DNA of 64,000 bases from Pseudomonas caspiana (GCF_002158995.1 NZ_LOHF01000013.1:89553-153552), one strand, 5' to 3'. Positions 12,922-23,044 are shown, counted from the first letter of the stretch. Translations and numbers: made by a program. The notes: a model not told the origin generated them from the letters alone.

Positions 12922-12962
12922 ATAAAGTTGTGGCCGGAAACGGCCATCCTCACTACGCCATG

Positions 12963-12992
12963 AAAAAGCCAACCTCTGGGTTGGCTTTTTTT
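12963..12992. terminator. Bidirectional terminator after gyrB
   Basis: An 8-bp stem (AGCCAACC / GGTTGGCT) with a TCTG loop, flanked by five As on the left and seven Ts on the right. It ends gyrB transcription on the plus strand. It also sits at the 3' end of the convergent AraC-type gene, whose stop codon lies in the T tract. Confidence 0.88.
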
Positions 12993-13959
12993 ATGGCGTT
13001 GAATTGCTTGGGTGCTCAGGCGTGTTCAGGCCCTCACTGTAGGTGCGGATCGTGCCTGGAGACACACCCACCGAGCGTTTGAATGCACGGCCAAACGCGG
13101 CCAATGAACCGTAACCTAACTGGCTTGCAATGGTTTCCATGGGTTGTCGCTCGCGACTCAGGCTAAGCAGAGCCAGTCGCATCCTTAAATCCGTGAGGTA
13201 TCGAAGCGGGGAAACGCCAGTAGCCTGAAGGAAACGCTGGGCAAAAACAGAGCGCGACTGCCCTGCTTCGCTTGCCAGAGACGCTACTGTCCAGCTTCTA
13301 CCGGGGTGTTTGTGCATCATTACAAGGGCTTTACTCAGCCGAGGATCATGTAACGCTCCTAACCATCCTGCTGCACCGCGCTCATCTGCCACCCAATCCC
13401 TTATAACAAGTGCAGCGACCACCTCTGCGAGGCGCGCCAGAATCCCTAGGTGGCCGGCTTTTAACATCAATGACTCACGCTCCATAGCGTCCAGCATGGG
13501 GCAGATCTCGGGTGACGCCTGCGACAGTGTACTCGCCAGTAATACCTCTGGCATGGCAGCAACCAGCGGTTGCATGCCGCCGAGTTCCAACTCCATACAG
13601 CAGCTGAAAATAACCGGACCTTGGCAAGCACTCCCTTCCTCTTCGCTAAAAAAATCAAAGGCGAATGGCTTTGCGCTGGATGAAGGCGTTCTCTCGGAAG
13701 ACAAAATCGCATGAGGTCCGCCACGAGGTATCAGGACTGCGGTCCCTGTATCCATTCGATACAGGTTGTTGCCTGGGCTGCGGAGCCAGAGAGGCCCGCG
13801 CCCTACGAAGTGAAACTGCGCGCGACCCGCTGCATTACTGAAACCCACCCCCGGAAAGTCCCGGATTTCTATTCTGCGAAACTGTACGCCCATAAGACGC
13901 ATGCCTGATAACAATTCGCTGATCAGCTCACTTGGATCAGTTTGAATAGGCAAAGCCAT
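12991..13959 (-). CDS. AraC-family transcriptional regulator with cupin sensor domain
   Basis: Predicted activator of 322 residues. The N-terminal part (about 1-190) resembles the cupin_6 type of AraC sensor domain. The C-terminal part has two helix-turn-helix units, with motifs ASEAGQSRSVFAQRFLQATGVSPLRYLTDLRM and ASQLGYGSLAAFGRAFKRSVGVSPG split over the last ~110 residues. The ATG at 13959 is chosen because GGAG lies 6 bp upstream; a longer frame to 13983 lacks a site. It is divergent from an exported hydrolase (14066) across a 106-bp gap, so it probably controls that gene and itself. From memory the pair is absent between gyrB and the acyltransferase gene in P. aeruginosa, so it looks like an accessory insertion. 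Confidence 0.85.
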   Translation of the reverse strand: MALPIQTDPSELISELLSGMRLMGVQFRRIEIRDFPGVGFSNAAGRAQFHFVGRGPLWLRSPGNNLYRMDTGTAVLIPRGGPHAILSSERTPSSSAKPFAFDFFSEEEGSACQGPVIFSCCMELELGGMQPLVAAMPEVLLASTLSQASPEICPMLDAMERESLMLKAGHLGILARLAEVVAALVIRDWVADERGAAGWLGALHDPRLSKALVMMHKHPGRSWTVASLASEAGQSRSVFAQRFLQATGVSPLRYLTDLRMRLALLSLSRERQPMETIASQLGYGSLAAFGRAFKRSVGVSPGTIRTYSEGLNTPEHPSNSTP

Positions 13960-14065
13960 TATCACTCCAGGACGATCAATCAATATCTACAGAGCTCAGA
14001 TCATAGACCGTCCTTTGCCGCCTACCTAGACTCCAATGCTCAACTTTGGGCACTGGAGTCATCTC

Positions 14066-14989
14066 ATGAGTCATCGTTTTGGTTATCGATTGCTAGGCCG
14101 CGCTTGGGTGATAGCGTTATTGACGGCTCTTTCATCTCTATCTATCGCAGCCGAGAAGAGCTACACGGTAACTGCTCCGGACGGCGTCAGAATCGCCGTT
14201 CAGGAGGCTGGTAATCCAGACGGCCCGGCTATTATCTTCATTCATGGCTTACTCGGTAGCCGCTTGAATTGGGAAAAGCAGACGGGTAGTCCGGAGCTGC
14301 AGCGCTATCGTATGGTCACCTATGACCTGCGAGGCCATGGCCTTTCCGACAAGCCTGAAGACTCCAGCGCTTATCTCGACGGGCGTCGATCCGCAGATGA
14401 TCTGGCTGCTGTTATGAAGGCGACGGGCAGCCCGCGCCCGGTGCTGGTTGGTTGGTCTTTGGGTGGAGTAGTTATATCCAATTACCTGGCCGCTTATGGT
14501 GACGCTGATCTCGGTGGGATCATGTATGTCGATGGCGTGATCGAGCTTAACGCTGCGTTGATTACCTCACACCCGGAGGTGTACACGGGGCTGGCATCTG
14601 ATGATCTCAAAACACACCTGGAGGCCATAAGTAAATTCCTCGCTCTTTGCTTCTACACCCAGCCGGATGTGCCGACTTTCGAACTGCTGTTGGCGAATGC
14701 TGCGATGGCGTCTTGGACAATGACACGTGCAACTCCGTCAATGACGGTGGCCGCCGCAGAGGGTATACCCAAGGCGAAGGTGCCCGTCTTGATGCTGTAT
14801 GGCGCGAAGGATCAGCTCGTCAATGTTCAGCCCTCTATGGCGCGCGCAAAGCAGTTGAATCCTCGCGTTCAGACAAAGGTATATGAGAACTCAGGCCACG
14901 CTCCATTCTTGGAGGAATCGGCGCGTTTCAATCACGATTTATCGACGTTCATGGCATCACCAACAGGCGCCACGCCGTCGAGTAAGTGA
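14066..14989 (+). CDS. Exported alpha/beta-fold hydrolase
   Basis: About 307 residues from the ATG at 14066, which has GGAG 8-9 bp upstream; an in-frame ATG at 14036 lacks one. An N-terminal signal peptide (hydrophobic stretch LTALSSLSIAA, likely cut after SIAA) points to periplasmic export. The mature part has the oxyanion motif IHGLLG, a nucleophile elbow GWSLGG, an acid in YGAKDQ and a catalytic His in SGHAPF, i.e. a complete Ser-Asp-His triad. The family includes haloperoxidase-like esterases and lactonases; the substrate is unknown. Transcribed away from the AraC-type regulator, it is probably its target. Confidence 0.85.
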   Translation: MSHRFGYRLLGRAWVIALLTALSSLSIAAEKSYTVTAPDGVRIAVQEAGNPDGPAIIFIHGLLGSRLNWEKQTGSPELQRYRMVTYDLRGHGLSDKPEDSSAYLDGRRSADDLAAVMKATGSPRPVLVGWSLGGVVISNYLAAYGDADLGGIMYVDGVIELNAALITSHPEVYTGLASDDLKTHLEAISKFLALCFYTQPDVPTFELLLANAAMASWTMTRATPSMTVAAAEGIPKAKVPVLMLYGAKDQLVNVQPSMARAKQLNPRVQTKVYENSGHAPFLEESARFNHDLSTFMASPTGATPSSK

Positions 14990-15060
14990 CGGCTTCCAAT
15001 CGTGATAACGGATCCATGTGCGACTGGTGCGATCCTCAGGCCAGGACTTGGATTAGGGTA

Positions 15061-15076
15061 TGTTCCACGTGGAACG
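15061..15076. promoter_or_regulatory. parS: parS centromere site
   Basis: TGTTCCACGTGGAACG contains the full 14-bp core; only the outermost base pair is unmatched. It is the only intergenic parS of the three seen, 8.3 kb from the dnaA start. Confidence 0.88.
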
Positions 15077-15181
15077 TGTATTTGGTACCAGAAGTGATTT
15101 CGCCATGAGGGATAGTTTGAAAGGGGGTGGCCACCAGAGCCGCTTTAAAAGTCTCTATGGTAAATGCCCAAAATCAGACAT

Positions 15182-15210
15182 AAAAAAACCGACCCTAAAA
15201 GGTCGGTTTT
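15182..15210. terminator. Terminator, stronger on the minus strand
   Basis: A 10-bp stem AAAACCGACC / GGTCGGTTTT with a 6-nt loop. Read on the minus strand it is followed by seven Ts, which suits the end of the glyQ-glyS-gmhB-acyltransferase run. Read on the plus strand it could also end the hydrolase transcript. Confidence 0.8.
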
Positions 15211-15325
15211 AGAAGCTCATAAAAACTTATGCACGTTTTTGGCTCTTTAATGAGCATCGGAAATAAGCAGTAAATCCAAGGCTTTGCCGCCGATTTTTTC
15301 GAAAAATTCAAAAACAGTGCACAGG

Positions 15326-15334
15326 TTATCCACA
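15326..15334 (+). promoter_or_regulatory. Perfect DnaA 9-mer outside oriC
   Basis: TTATCCACA just beyond the acyltransferase stop codon. One of ten such 9-mers outside oriC (see findings); function unknown. Confidence 0.4.
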
Positions 15335-15338
15335 AAAC

Positions 15339-16109
15339 TCAGATTACAGCTCGCTCGCTGCTCGACACCGGTGCGGCGATCGAGCCCAAGGCTTTCTGAG
15401 TGTCTTCGTTCCATGTTTGAACGCGGTCGTTCAGTGCAGCAATGGCACGTGGGCCTTCGCCCTCTGCGTACATCGGTTCGCCAATCACGACCTGAATAGT
15501 CCCTGGCTTTTTCGCCCAGCCTTCCTTCGGCCAGAACTTGCCAGCGTTGTGCGCGATTGGCAGCACGGGCAGGTTTGCGTTGACCGCCAATGCAGTGCCG
15601 CCACGAGAGAATTTACCAACCTGGCCAAACGGGACGCGAGTGCCTTCCGGAAAGATCAGTACCCAGACGCCGTCTTTGAGCAGCTCGTCGCCCTTCTTAG
15701 CGATTTGCTTGAGTGCTGCTTTGGGGTTCTCGCGATCAATTGCGATAGGACGCAGCATCGCCATCGCCCAGCCAAAGAACGGGACATACAGCAGCTCACG
15801 CTTGAGCACCTGACTCAGTGGCGAGAAGTACTGCGACAGGAAGAAGGTTTCCCAAGTGCTCTGGTGGTTGGAGATGATCACGCAGGGCGTCTTGGGGACA
15901 TTTTCCGCACCGGTCACTTCAACCCGGATATTCAGGAACACGCGAGTCAACCAGATTGCACAGCGGCACCAGTAGACGTTGATGAAGCGATAGCGAGCCT
16001 TGAATGGCAGAAACGGAGCGATGAAGAAGCTTAATGTGCACCACAGCAGAGAGCTGGTGCCTAGCAACAGGTAGAAGAGAAAAGTCCTGATTGCCTGGAT
16101 GATCGACAT
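15339..16109 (-). CDS. plsC: 1-acyl-sn-glycerol-3-phosphate acyltransferase (PlsC family)
   Basis: Transfers an acyl group to lysophosphatidic acid to make phosphatidic acid in the inner membrane. The protein has 256 residues from the ATG at 16109; a frame continuing upstream to 16262 overlaps gmhB and is rejected. An N-terminal membrane segment precedes the acyltransferase block I SNHQSTWETFF (His with Glu rather than the commoner Asp at the end of the H-x4-D/E motif) and block III FPEGTR. It corresponds to the gene directly downstream of gyrB in P. aeruginosa (PA0005, from memory). It is last in the glyQ-glyS-gmhB-plsC run. Confidence 0.92.
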   Translation of the reverse strand: MSIIQAIRTFLFYLLLGTSSLLWCTLSFFIAPFLPFKARYRFINVYWCRCAIWLTRVFLNIRVEVTGAENVPKTPCVIISNHQSTWETFFLSQYFSPLSQVLKRELLYVPFFGWAMAMLRPIAIDRENPKAALKQIAKKGDELLKDGVWVLIFPEGTRVPFGQVGKFSRGGTALAVNANLPVLPIAHNAGKFWPKEGWAKKPGTIQVVIGEPMYAEGEGPRAIAALNDRVQTWNEDTQKALGSIAAPVSSSERAVI

Positions 16110-16155
16110 AGTTGCTTTTACCGTACGGGCGAATGCCCGTTCATCAAGCGTACCG

Positions 16156-16707
16156 CTAGTTTTTTTGCGGAGCGCTATTGTGGATAAGTTCTGCGGCAAC
16201 CGCCGCAAGATCGTCAAAAACCAACGTGCTGGCGGGCAGCGAACCGGCCAGTGTTTTCTCACCTTTACCGGTTTTTACCAAAACCGGTTGTGAGTCGACG
16301 GCCAGTGCGGCCTTCAGGTCACTGCTGCTGTCGCCCACAAACCATATTCCTGCCAGCTCCACTTGGTAGTGTCGGGCTATGGTTTGCAGCATGCCCGGTT
16401 TCGGTTTGCGGCATTCGCAACCCTCGTCGGGCCCGTGCGGACAGTAAACGATTAAACCGACCTCGCCACCCTGCTCCGCCACCAGCTCACGTAAGCGCGC
16501 GTGCATGGCGTCCAGAGTCGCCAGGTCGTAATAACCCCGGGCGATGCCGGACTGGTTGGTTGCGACTGCAACCGTCCAGCCGGCCTTGCTCAGTTGCGCG
16601 ATGGCCTCGATCGAACCTGGAATCGGAATCCACTCCGCCACCGACTTTATGTAAGCGTCGGAGTCATGATTGATAACTCCATCCCGATCAAGGATCAGCA
16701 ACTTCAC
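16156..16707 (-). CDS. gmhB: D-glycero-beta-D-manno-heptose-1,7-bisphosphate 7-phosphatase
   Basis: Removes the C7 phosphate during ADP-heptose synthesis for the LPS inner core. A HAD-superfamily enzyme of 183 residues with the nucleophile motif LDRDGVIN (Asp7, Asp9), the Thr/Ser motif ATNQSG, a zinc-binding loop CPHGPDEGCEC, and a final acidic motif VGDSSSD. It lies 14 bp after glyS. Confidence 0.95.
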   Translation of the reverse strand: MKLLILDRDGVINHDSDAYIKSVAEWIPIPGSIEAIAQLSKAGWTVAVATNQSGIARGYYDLATLDAMHARLRELVAEQGGEVGLIVYCPHGPDEGCECRKPKPGMLQTIARHYQVELAGIWFVGDSSSDLKAALAVDSQPVLVKTGKGEKTLAGSLPASTLVFDDLAAVAAELIHNSAPQKN

Positions 16708-16721
16708 AATACGTCCCTTCT

Positions 16722-18776
16722 TCAGCCTAGCAACGAGATGTCAGCGACGCCCAGGAACAGGCCACGTAGACGCGCCAGCAGTGCATAGCGGTTGGCGCGT
16801 ACGCTGGCGTCCTCGGCATTGACCATCACGGCTTCGAAGAAGGCATCCACCGGCTCACGCAGGGCTGCCAGACGCGCGAGGGTTTCGCTGTACTGACGCG
16901 CTTCTGCCATTGGCTGCACATCTTGATCCGCTTGCTTGATAGCCGAATACAGCGAGAACTCGTTAGCGTTATCGAAGTATTTGGGCTCGACGGTCTGGGC
17001 AATGTTGCCTTCAGCCTTGCTCAACAGATTCGAAACGCGCTTGTTCACCGCAGCGAGTGCTGCAGCTTCCGGCAGTTTGCGGAACGCCTGAACGGCTTGA
17101 ACACGCTGATCGAAGTCCAGCGCCGAGCCGGGCTGCAGTGCACGAACCGACAGATAAACCGCCACCTCGACACCTTCGTCTTCATAACGCGCACGCAGGC
17201 GATCGAAGATGAATTCCAGTACTTGTTCCTGCAAGCCTGCGGCTTTGACCTTGGCACCGAATTGACCCACTGCAAACTTCACAGTCTCGATCAGATCCAG
17301 GTCCAGTTGCTTCTCGATCAGAATACGCAGGATGCCCAATGCAGCACGACGCAATGCGTACGGGTCTTTACTGCCGGTAGGCAGCATGCCGATGCCGAAG
17401 ATACCGACCAGGGTGTCCAGCTTGTCAGCGATGGCCACTGCCGAACCGGTCAACGTCGTTGGCAGTTCGCCGCCTGCACCGCGCGGCATGTATTGCTCGT
17501 TCAGCGCCAGGGCTACATCGTCAGCTTCGCCGTCAGCCTTGGCGTAGTAGTAACCGGCGATACCCTGCATTTCAGGGAATTCGCCGACCATCTCGGTGGC
17601 CAGGTCGCACTTGGACAGCAGACCTGCGCGCGCTGCGCGTTGAGCGTCGCCACCGATACGTGGCGCGATGAATGCGGCCAGTTTCGAAACGCGTTCAGCC
17701 TTGTCGAAGACGCTGCCCAACTGAGCCTGGAACACGACGTTTTGTAGACGCTCGTTGAAGGTTTCCAGCTTCTGCTTCTTGTCCTGCTTGAAGAAGAACT
17801 CGGCGTCAGTCAGACGTGGACGAACGACTTTCTCGTTGCCCAGCACGATCTGCTTCGGATCTTTGCTTTCGATGTTCGCAACGGTGATGAAGCGTGGCAG
17901 CAACTTGCCGTCAGCATCCAGCAGGCAGAAGTACTTCTGGTTGTCCTGCATGGTGGTGATCAGGGCTTCTTGCGGCACTTCCAGGAAGCGCTCTTCAAAC
18001 GAGCACACCAGCGGGACCGGCCACTCGACCAGCGAAGTCACTTCGTCAAGCAAGCTTGGCGGCACGATGGCAGTGCCTTCGTGTTGGGTCGCCAGTTCGT
18101 CGACTCGCTTGGTGATCAGTTGACGACGCTCGTTGAAATCAGCCAATACATACGCGCTGCGCAGATCGCTCAGGTAGCTGGCTGGCGAGGTGATGCGAAC
18201 GCTTTCCGGGTGGTGGAAGCGATGGCCGCGGGATTCACGGCCAGCCGTCTGAGCCAGAATCGTGCAATCGATGACTTGATCACCAAACAGCATGACCAGC
18301 CATTGGGTCGGACGCACGAACTCTTCCTTGCGGGCACCCCAGCGCATGCGCTTGGGAATCGGCAGGTCATTCAGGGAGTCTTCAACGATAGTCGGCAGCA
18401 GGCTGGCGGTTGGCTTGCCAGCGATGTTCTGGCTGTAACGCAGCTTGGGTCCGCTCTGATCGATTTCGCTCAGGTCAACGCCGCACTTTTTGGCAAAACC
18501 CAGGGCTGCCTGAGTCGGGTTGCCTTCTGCGTCGAAAGCCGCCTGACGTGGCGGGCCGTCAAGGTTGATGCTGCGATCAGGCTGTTGCGTGGACAGGTCG
18601 GTGATCAACACGGCCAGACGACGCGGTGCGCCATAAACCTGCTTGGCGCTGTAAGTCAGCCCCGCAGACTGCAGGCCTTTTTCGATACCAGCCAGAAATG
18701 CATCGGCCAATGTGTTGAGCGCTTTGGGTGGCAGCTCTTCGGTACCCAGTTCAACCAGGAAATCTTGAGCACTCAT
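16722..18776 (-). CDS. glyS: Glycine--tRNA ligase beta subunit
   Basis: Beta chain of the alpha2-beta2 glycyl-tRNA synthetase, carrying the tRNA-recognition part. Its 684 residues are the family length. The N-terminus [20 protein letters not shown] is characteristic, and the C-terminal region resembles a DALR anticodon-binding domain. Its ATG overlaps the glyQ stop by 4 bp (ATGA), indicating translational coupling and balanced subunits. Confidence 0.98.
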   Translation of the reverse strand: MSAQDFLVELGTEELPPKALNTLADAFLAGIEKGLQSAGLTYSAKQVYGAPRRLAVLITDLSTQQPDRSINLDGPPRQAAFDAEGNPTQAALGFAKKCGVDLSEIDQSGPKLRYSQNIAGKPTASLLPTIVEDSLNDLPIPKRMRWGARKEEFVRPTQWLVMLFGDQVIDCTILAQTAGRESRGHRFHHPESVRITSPASYLSDLRSAYVLADFNERRQLITKRVDELATQHEGTAIVPPSLLDEVTSLVEWPVPLVCSFEERFLEVPQEALITTMQDNQKYFCLLDADGKLLPRFITVANIESKDPKQIVLGNEKVVRPRLTDAEFFFKQDKKQKLETFNERLQNVVFQAQLGSVFDKAERVSKLAAFIAPRIGGDAQRAARAGLLSKCDLATEMVGEFPEMQGIAGYYYAKADGEADDVALALNEQYMPRGAGGELPTTLTGSAVAIADKLDTLVGIFGIGMLPTGSKDPYALRRAALGILRILIEKQLDLDLIETVKFAVGQFGAKVKAAGLQEQVLEFIFDRLRARYEDEGVEVAVYLSVRALQPGSALDFDQRVQAVQAFRKLPEAAALAAVNKRVSNLLSKAEGNIAQTVEPKYFDNANEFSLYSAIKQADQDVQPMAEARQYSETLARLAALREPVDAFFEAVMVNAEDASVRANRYALLARLRGLFLGVADISLLG

Positions 18777-19726
18777 TGTTGCGCCTCCAGCTTGGCCAGC
18801 ACTTCGTCACGTAAATCAGGTGGAGCCATCGGGAAGCCCAGCTTGGCGCGAGCCATCAGATACGCCTGAGCGACCGAGCGAGCCAGAGTACGAACGCGCA
18901 GGATGTACTGCTGACGAGCAGTTACCGAAATAGCGCGACGGGCGTCCAGCAGGTTGAAGGTATGGGAGGCCTTCAGAACCATTTCGTAGCTTGGCAGCGG
19001 CAGTGGCTGATCCAGTTCGATCAGACGTTTGGCTTCGCTTTCGTAGAAATCGAACAGCTCAAACAGTTTGTCGACGTTGGCGTGTTCGAAGTTATAAGTC
19101 GATTGCTCCACTTCGTTCTGGTGGAACACATCGCCGTAGGTCACGCGGCCGAACGGGCCGTCAGCCCAGACCAGGTCATAAACCGAGTCAACGTTCTGTA
19201 GGTACATCGCCAGACGTTCCAGGCCGTAGGTGATCTCACCGGTCACCGGGTAGCATTCGATGCCGCCCGCTTGCTGGAAGTAAGTGAACTGCGACACTTC
19301 CATGCCGTTGAGCCAGATTTCCCAGCCCAGACCCCAGGCGCCGAGTGTTGGCGATTCCCAGTTGTCTTCAACGAAGCGCACGTCGTGAACCAGTGGGTCC
19401 AGACCGACATGCTTCAACGAGCCCAGATACAACTCCTGAAAGTTGTCCGGGTTTGGCTTGAGAACTACTTGAAACTGATAGTAGTGCTGCAGGCGGTTCG
19501 GGTTTTCACCATAACGGCCGTCAGTCGGACGGCGGCTTGGTTGTACGTAGGCTGCGTTCCAGGTTTCCGGGCCTACGGCGCGCAGAAACGTGGCGGTGTG
19601 GAAAGTGCCGGCGCCTACTTCCATATCGTAGGGCTGAAGTACCACGCAACCTTGCTCGGCCCAGTATTGCTGGAGGGCGAGGATCAAGTCTTGGAAGGTA
19701 CGCACGGCTGGCGTAGGCTGGCTCAC
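18773..19726 (-). CDS. glyQ: Glycine--tRNA ligase alpha subunit
   Basis: Catalytic alpha chain, class II aminoacyl-tRNA synthetase. I choose the GTG at 19726 (317 aa, beginning [19 protein letters not shown]) because AGGTGA lies 5 nt upstream; a GTG at 19735 would add three residues but has no better site. The family core [14 protein letters not shown] and [10 protein letters not shown] is present. First gene of the operon with glyS; tag is divergent. Confidence 0.97.
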   Translation of the reverse strand: MSQPTPAVRTFQDLILALQQYWAEQGCVVLQPYDMEVGAGTFHTATFLRAVGPETWNAAYVQPSRRPTDGRYGENPNRLQHYYQFQVVLKPNPDNFQELYLGSLKHVGLDPLVHDVRFVEDNWESPTLGAWGLGWEIWLNGMEVSQFTYFQQAGGIECYPVTGEITYGLERLAMYLQNVDSVYDLVWADGPFGRVTYGDVFHQNEVEQSTYNFEHANVDKLFELFDFYESEAKRLIELDQPLPLPSYEMVLKASHTFNLLDARRAISVTARQQYILRVRTLARSVAQAYLMARAKLGFPMAPPDLRDEVLAKLEAQQ

Positions 19727-19806
19727 GAAATTCACCTGTACTGGGGCTGCGATTTAAAGAGCGGGAGTATACCCGATTCGGCCGCACCTCCACCCTTGGA
19801 AGCCCT

Positions 19807-20358
19807 ATGCCACGCTGCTATTGGTGCAACGAAGAGCCGATTTACATCGATTATCACGATCAGGAGTGGGGCGTGCCGTTGCGCGACGCGCAGAAGCTCT
19901 TCGAGTTGCTTTTGCTCGAAGGGTTCCAGGCCGGTCTTTCATGGATCACGGTTTTGAAGAAACGCGCGCGTTATCGCGAGGTGATGTTCGGTTTTGATGT
20001 ACATCGAATCGCCGCCATGACCGACGATGACATTGAGGTCCTGATGCAGGAGCCGGGCATCATCCGCAACCGCCTCAAGCTCAATGCCGCGCGACGCAAT
20101 GCGCAGGCGTGGTTGAAGCTGGACAACCCGGTTGAATTCCTCTGGTCGTTTGTTGGCGGTGAAAGGAAGATCAACCACCGCAAGGACCGCAGCGAAGTCC
20201 CGGCCATCACGCCAGAGGCCGAGGCCATGAGCAAAGCATTGAAGAAAGCAGGGTTTACCTTTGTGGGCCCGACCATCTGTTATGCCTACATGCAGTCGAG
20301 CGGCATGGTCATGGACCATACCGTGGATTGTGATCGATACGCGGTTTTGGTCCGCTGA
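19807..20358 (+). CDS. tag: DNA-3-methyladenine glycosylase I
   Basis: Excises 3-methyladenine from alkylated DNA. Its 183 residues carry the zinc ligands typical of Tag: Cys4, His17, His171 and Cys175. The active-site region GFQAGLSWITVLKKR is also present. It is divergent from glyQ, as in P. aeruginosa, and the next gene on the same strand follows after 38 bp. Confidence 0.97.
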   Translation: MPRCYWCNEEPIYIDYHDQEWGVPLRDAQKLFELLLLEGFQAGLSWITVLKKRARYREVMFGFDVHRIAAMTDDDIEVLMQEPGIIRNRLKLNAARRNAQAWLKLDNPVEFLWSFVGGERKINHRKDRSEVPAITPEAEAMSKALKKAGFTFVGPTICYAYMQSSGMVMDHTVDCDRYAVLVR

Positions 20359-20396
20359 CGGTTACAATGGCCGCCTTGAGTTTTGGGGAGTGATCT

Positions 20397-21284
20397 GTGG
20401 AAAAGTTTAAAGGTGCCCTCATGGTGGGCGCATTGCGACTGTTTGCCTTGTTGCCCTGGCGCGTTGTGCAGTGGGTCGGTGCAGGCATCGGCTGGTTGAT
20501 GTGGAAACTGCCGAACCGTTCGCGTGAGGTTGCGCGCATCAATCTGGCTAAATGCTTTCCGGAAATGGACCCTGCCGAGCGCGAGCGTCTCGTCGGTCGT
20601 AGTTTGATGGACATCGGCAAGACCCTCACCGAAAGCGCCTGTGCCTGGATCTGGCCTGCTCAGAAATCCATCGATCTGGTACGTGAAGTTGAAGGCCTCG
20701 ACGTCCTCAAGGATGCCTTGGCGTCCGGTAAAGGCGTCGTTGGCATCACCAGTCACCTGGGCAACTGGGAAGTGCTCAATCACTTCTACTGCAGCCAGTG
20801 CAAACCGATCATTTTCTATCGTCCGCCCAAGCTCAAGGCGGTCGATGACCTGCTACGCAAACAACGCGTGCAATTGGGCAACCGCGTGGCGGCGTCCACC
20901 AAGGAAGGCATTCTCAGCGTCATCAAAGAAGTGCGCAAAGGCGGCTCGGTAGGTATTCCGGCCGATCCTGAGCCGGCGGAATCAGCGGGGATCTTCGTAC
21001 CGTTTTTCGCCACTACAGCCCTGACCAGCAAGTTTGTGCCTAACATGCTGGCGGGCGGCAAAGCCGTCGGCGTGTTCCTGCATGCCATGCGCTTGCCGGA
21101 TGGTTCAGGTTACAAAGTGGTTCTGGAAGCTGCGCCCGAGGCCATGTACAGCACCGACACTGCGACATCGGCGGCGGCCATGAGTCAGGTGGTGGAGAAA
21201 TATGTGCGGGCTTATCCGAGCCAGTACATGTGGACCATGAAGCGCTTCAAGAAACGCCCTGCCGGAGAGGCCCGCTGGTATTGA
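20397..21284 (+). CDS. lpxL: Lipid A biosynthesis lauroyl/myristoyl acyltransferase (LpxL/HtrB family)
   Basis: Adds a secondary acyl chain to lipid A at the inner membrane. The protein has 295 residues from a GTG start with GGGGAG 6 nt upstream. It has an N-terminal hydrophobic anchor, the catalytic H-x4-E motif in TSHLGNWEVL, and a C-terminal segment QYMWTMKRFKKRP typical of the family. Which acyl chain and position it serves cannot be read from sequence; Pseudomonas carries more than one paralogue. Confidence 0.92.
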   Translation: MEKFKGALMVGALRLFALLPWRVVQWVGAGIGWLMWKLPNRSREVARINLAKCFPEMDPAERERLVGRSLMDIGKTLTESACAWIWPAQKSIDLVREVEGLDVLKDALASGKGVVGITSHLGNWEVLNHFYCSQCKPIIFYRPPKLKAVDDLLRKQRVQLGNRVAASTKEGILSVIKEVRKGGSVGIPADPEPAESAGIFVPFFATTALTSKFVPNMLAGGKAVGVFLHAMRLPDGSGYKVVLEAAPEAMYSTDTATSAAAMSQVVEKYVRAYPSQYMWTMKRFKKRPAGEARWY

Positions 21285-21311
21285 TGAGGTCATGACTTGA
21301 AATGATGAACC

Positions 21312-21402
21312 CTGTGGGAGCGGTGCTTGCCCGCGATAAGGCAGGGCACGATCTAAAGTGAACCGCGTCCAGCCTTATCGCGGGCAAGCCCAGCTCCCAC
21401 AG
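21312..21402. repeat. REP doublet, family A
   Basis: Inverted pair: left arm CTGTGGGAGC..TTGCCCGCGATAAGG, right arm CCTTATCGCGGGCAAGCCC..CTCCCACAG, with spacer including GATCTAAAGTGAACCGCGTC. It lies at the 3' ends of convergent lpxL and trkA. The left arm has GCGGTG where the other copies read GCTGGG or GCCGGG. Confidence 0.88.
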
Positions 21403-21438
21403 AAATAACATTTCAATTGAGAGGGACTAGTTGGCTGC

Positions 21439-22812
21439 TTAAAAAAAGCTCAACCCCACCTGAAACAGCCTCTCCACATCGCGGATGTACTTTTTATCCA
21501 CAAGGAACATGATCACGTGATCGCCGGTTTCGATCACGGTGGCGTCGTGGGCGATGAGCACTTCGTCAGCGCGAATGATGGCGCCAATTGTGGTGCCCGA
21601 CGGCAGTGCGATGTCTTTGATGGCCTTGCCGATGACCTTGCTGGACTTGGTATCGCCATGAGCAACCACCTCGATAGCCTCGGCTGCACCGCGACGCAGT
21701 GAGTGCACGCTGACGATATCACCACGTCGAACGTGGGCCAGCAAGGTGCCGATGGTTGCCAGTTGCGGGCTGACCGCGATATCGATTTCGCCGCCCTGCA
21801 CCAGATCGACATACGCCGGGTTGTTGATGATGGTCATCACCTTGCGCGCACCCATGCGTTTGGCCAACAGCGACGACATGATGTTGGCTTCGTCGTCGTT
21901 GGTCAGGGCCAGGAACAGGTCGGTGTTGGCGATGTTTTCTTCCAGCAGCAGATCACGGTCTGACGCGCTGCCTTGCAGCACGACTGTGCTGTTCAGCGAT
22001 TCCGACAGCTGTCGGCAGCGCGCTGGATTCATCTCGATGATTTTGACCTGATAGCGGCTCTCGATGGCTTCCGCCAGACGCTCGCCGATATGCCCGCCGC
22101 CTGCAATGACGATGCGTTTGTAGTTCTCGTCCAGACGGCGCATTTCGCTCATGACTGCACGAATGTCCGCCTTGGCCGCAATAAAGAACACTTCATCGTC
22201 TGCTTCAATGACCGTGTCACCTTGCGGCAAGATCGGCCGGTCGCGGCGGAAGATGGCGGCCACGCGCATGTCGACATTGGGCATGTGTTCACGTAACTGG
22301 CGCAGTTGCTGACCCACTAACGGTCCGCCGTAATAGGCCTTGACCGCCACCAGTTGCGCTTTGCCGCCGGCGAAGTCGATCACCTGCAGCGAGCCGGGGT
22401 ATTCGATCAGGCGCTTGATGTAGTTGGTGACGACTTGCTCAGGGCTGATCAGCACGTCGACCGGAATCGCGTCATTGTCGAACAGGCCTGCGCGAGTCAG
22501 ATAAGCCGCTTCCCGCACCCGGGCGATTTTGGTCGGCGTGTGGAACAGCGTGTAGGCGACCTGACAAGCCACCATGTTGGTTTCGTCGCTGTTGGTCACT
22601 GCTACCAGCATGTCAGCGTCATCTGCGCCTGCCTGGCGCAGTACGGTCGGAAACGAGCCACGGCCCTGCACCGTGCGGATATCCAGGCGGTCGCCCAGAT
22701 CACGCAACCGGTCGCCATCGGTGTCGACCACAGTGATGTCGTTGGCTTCGCTGGCCAAGTGTTCAGCCAGCGTACCGCCAACCTGCCCTGCGCCGAGGAT
22801 GATGATTTTCAA
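21439..22812 (-). CDS. trkA: Trk system potassium uptake regulatory protein TrkA
   Basis: Cytoplasmic NAD(H)-binding regulator of the TrkH/TrkG potassium channel. Its 457 residues form two RCK units, each a Rossmann domain (GAGQVGG at 7-13; GGGHIGE near 235) followed by a TrkA_C domain. The start is TTG at 22812, with GGAG 7 nt upstream giving [13 protein letters not shown]. It follows rsmB with a 232-bp gap that contains a family B REP. Confidence 0.97.
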   Translation of the reverse strand: MKIIILGAGQVGGTLAEHLASEANDITVVDTDGDRLRDLGDRLDIRTVQGRGSFPTVLRQAGADDADMLVAVTNSDETNMVACQVAYTLFHTPTKIARVREAAYLTRAGLFDNDAIPVDVLISPEQVVTNYIKRLIEYPGSLQVIDFAGGKAQLVAVKAYYGGPLVGQQLRQLREHMPNVDMRVAAIFRRDRPILPQGDTVIEADDEVFFIAAKADIRAVMSEMRRLDENYKRIVIAGGGHIGERLAEAIESRYQVKIIEMNPARCRQLSESLNSTVVLQGSASDRDLLLEENIANTDLFLALTNDDEANIMSSLLAKRMGARKVMTIINNPAYVDLVQGGEIDIAVSPQLATIGTLLAHVRRGDIVSVHSLRRGAAEAIEVVAHGDTKSSKVIGKAIKDIALPSGTTIGAIIRADEVLIAHDATVIETGDHVIMFLVDKKYIRDVERLFQVGLSFF

Positions 22813-22880
22813 TCAATTGCTCCTTGAAGCGGCATAAGCAAACCTATGGAATTGCATGAAGCCTGTGGAAGCAGGCTGAT

Positions 22881-22976
22881 GACGTGGGACCGGCTTCAGC
22901 CGGGAAAGCGGCCTGGCAGATACCACACACTCAGCGGCTGTTCCGGCCCCTTCCCGGCTAAAGCCGGTCCCACGTC
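22881..22976. repeat. REP doublet, family B
   Basis: Inverted arms GACGTGGGACCGGCTTCAGC / GCTAAAGCCGGTCCCACGTC around a 50-60 nt centre. It lies between rsmB and trkA, which read in the same direction, so it interrupts a likely operon. Confidence 0.88.
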
Positions 22977-23044
22977 GTCACATTGACTTGCGGGCAAAAA
23001 TAGAATCTTCCACAAGAGATTGCATTGAATTTGAGTAGTGCGCA

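Larger units (their letters stand above)
14990..15338. other. 349-bp intergenic region with parS and terminator
   Basis: No credible gene. It holds a parS site (15061), a bidirectional terminator (15182-15210) and a perfect DnaA 9-mer (15326-15334) just past the acyltransferase stop. The remainder shows no recognisable feature. Confidence 0.8.
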
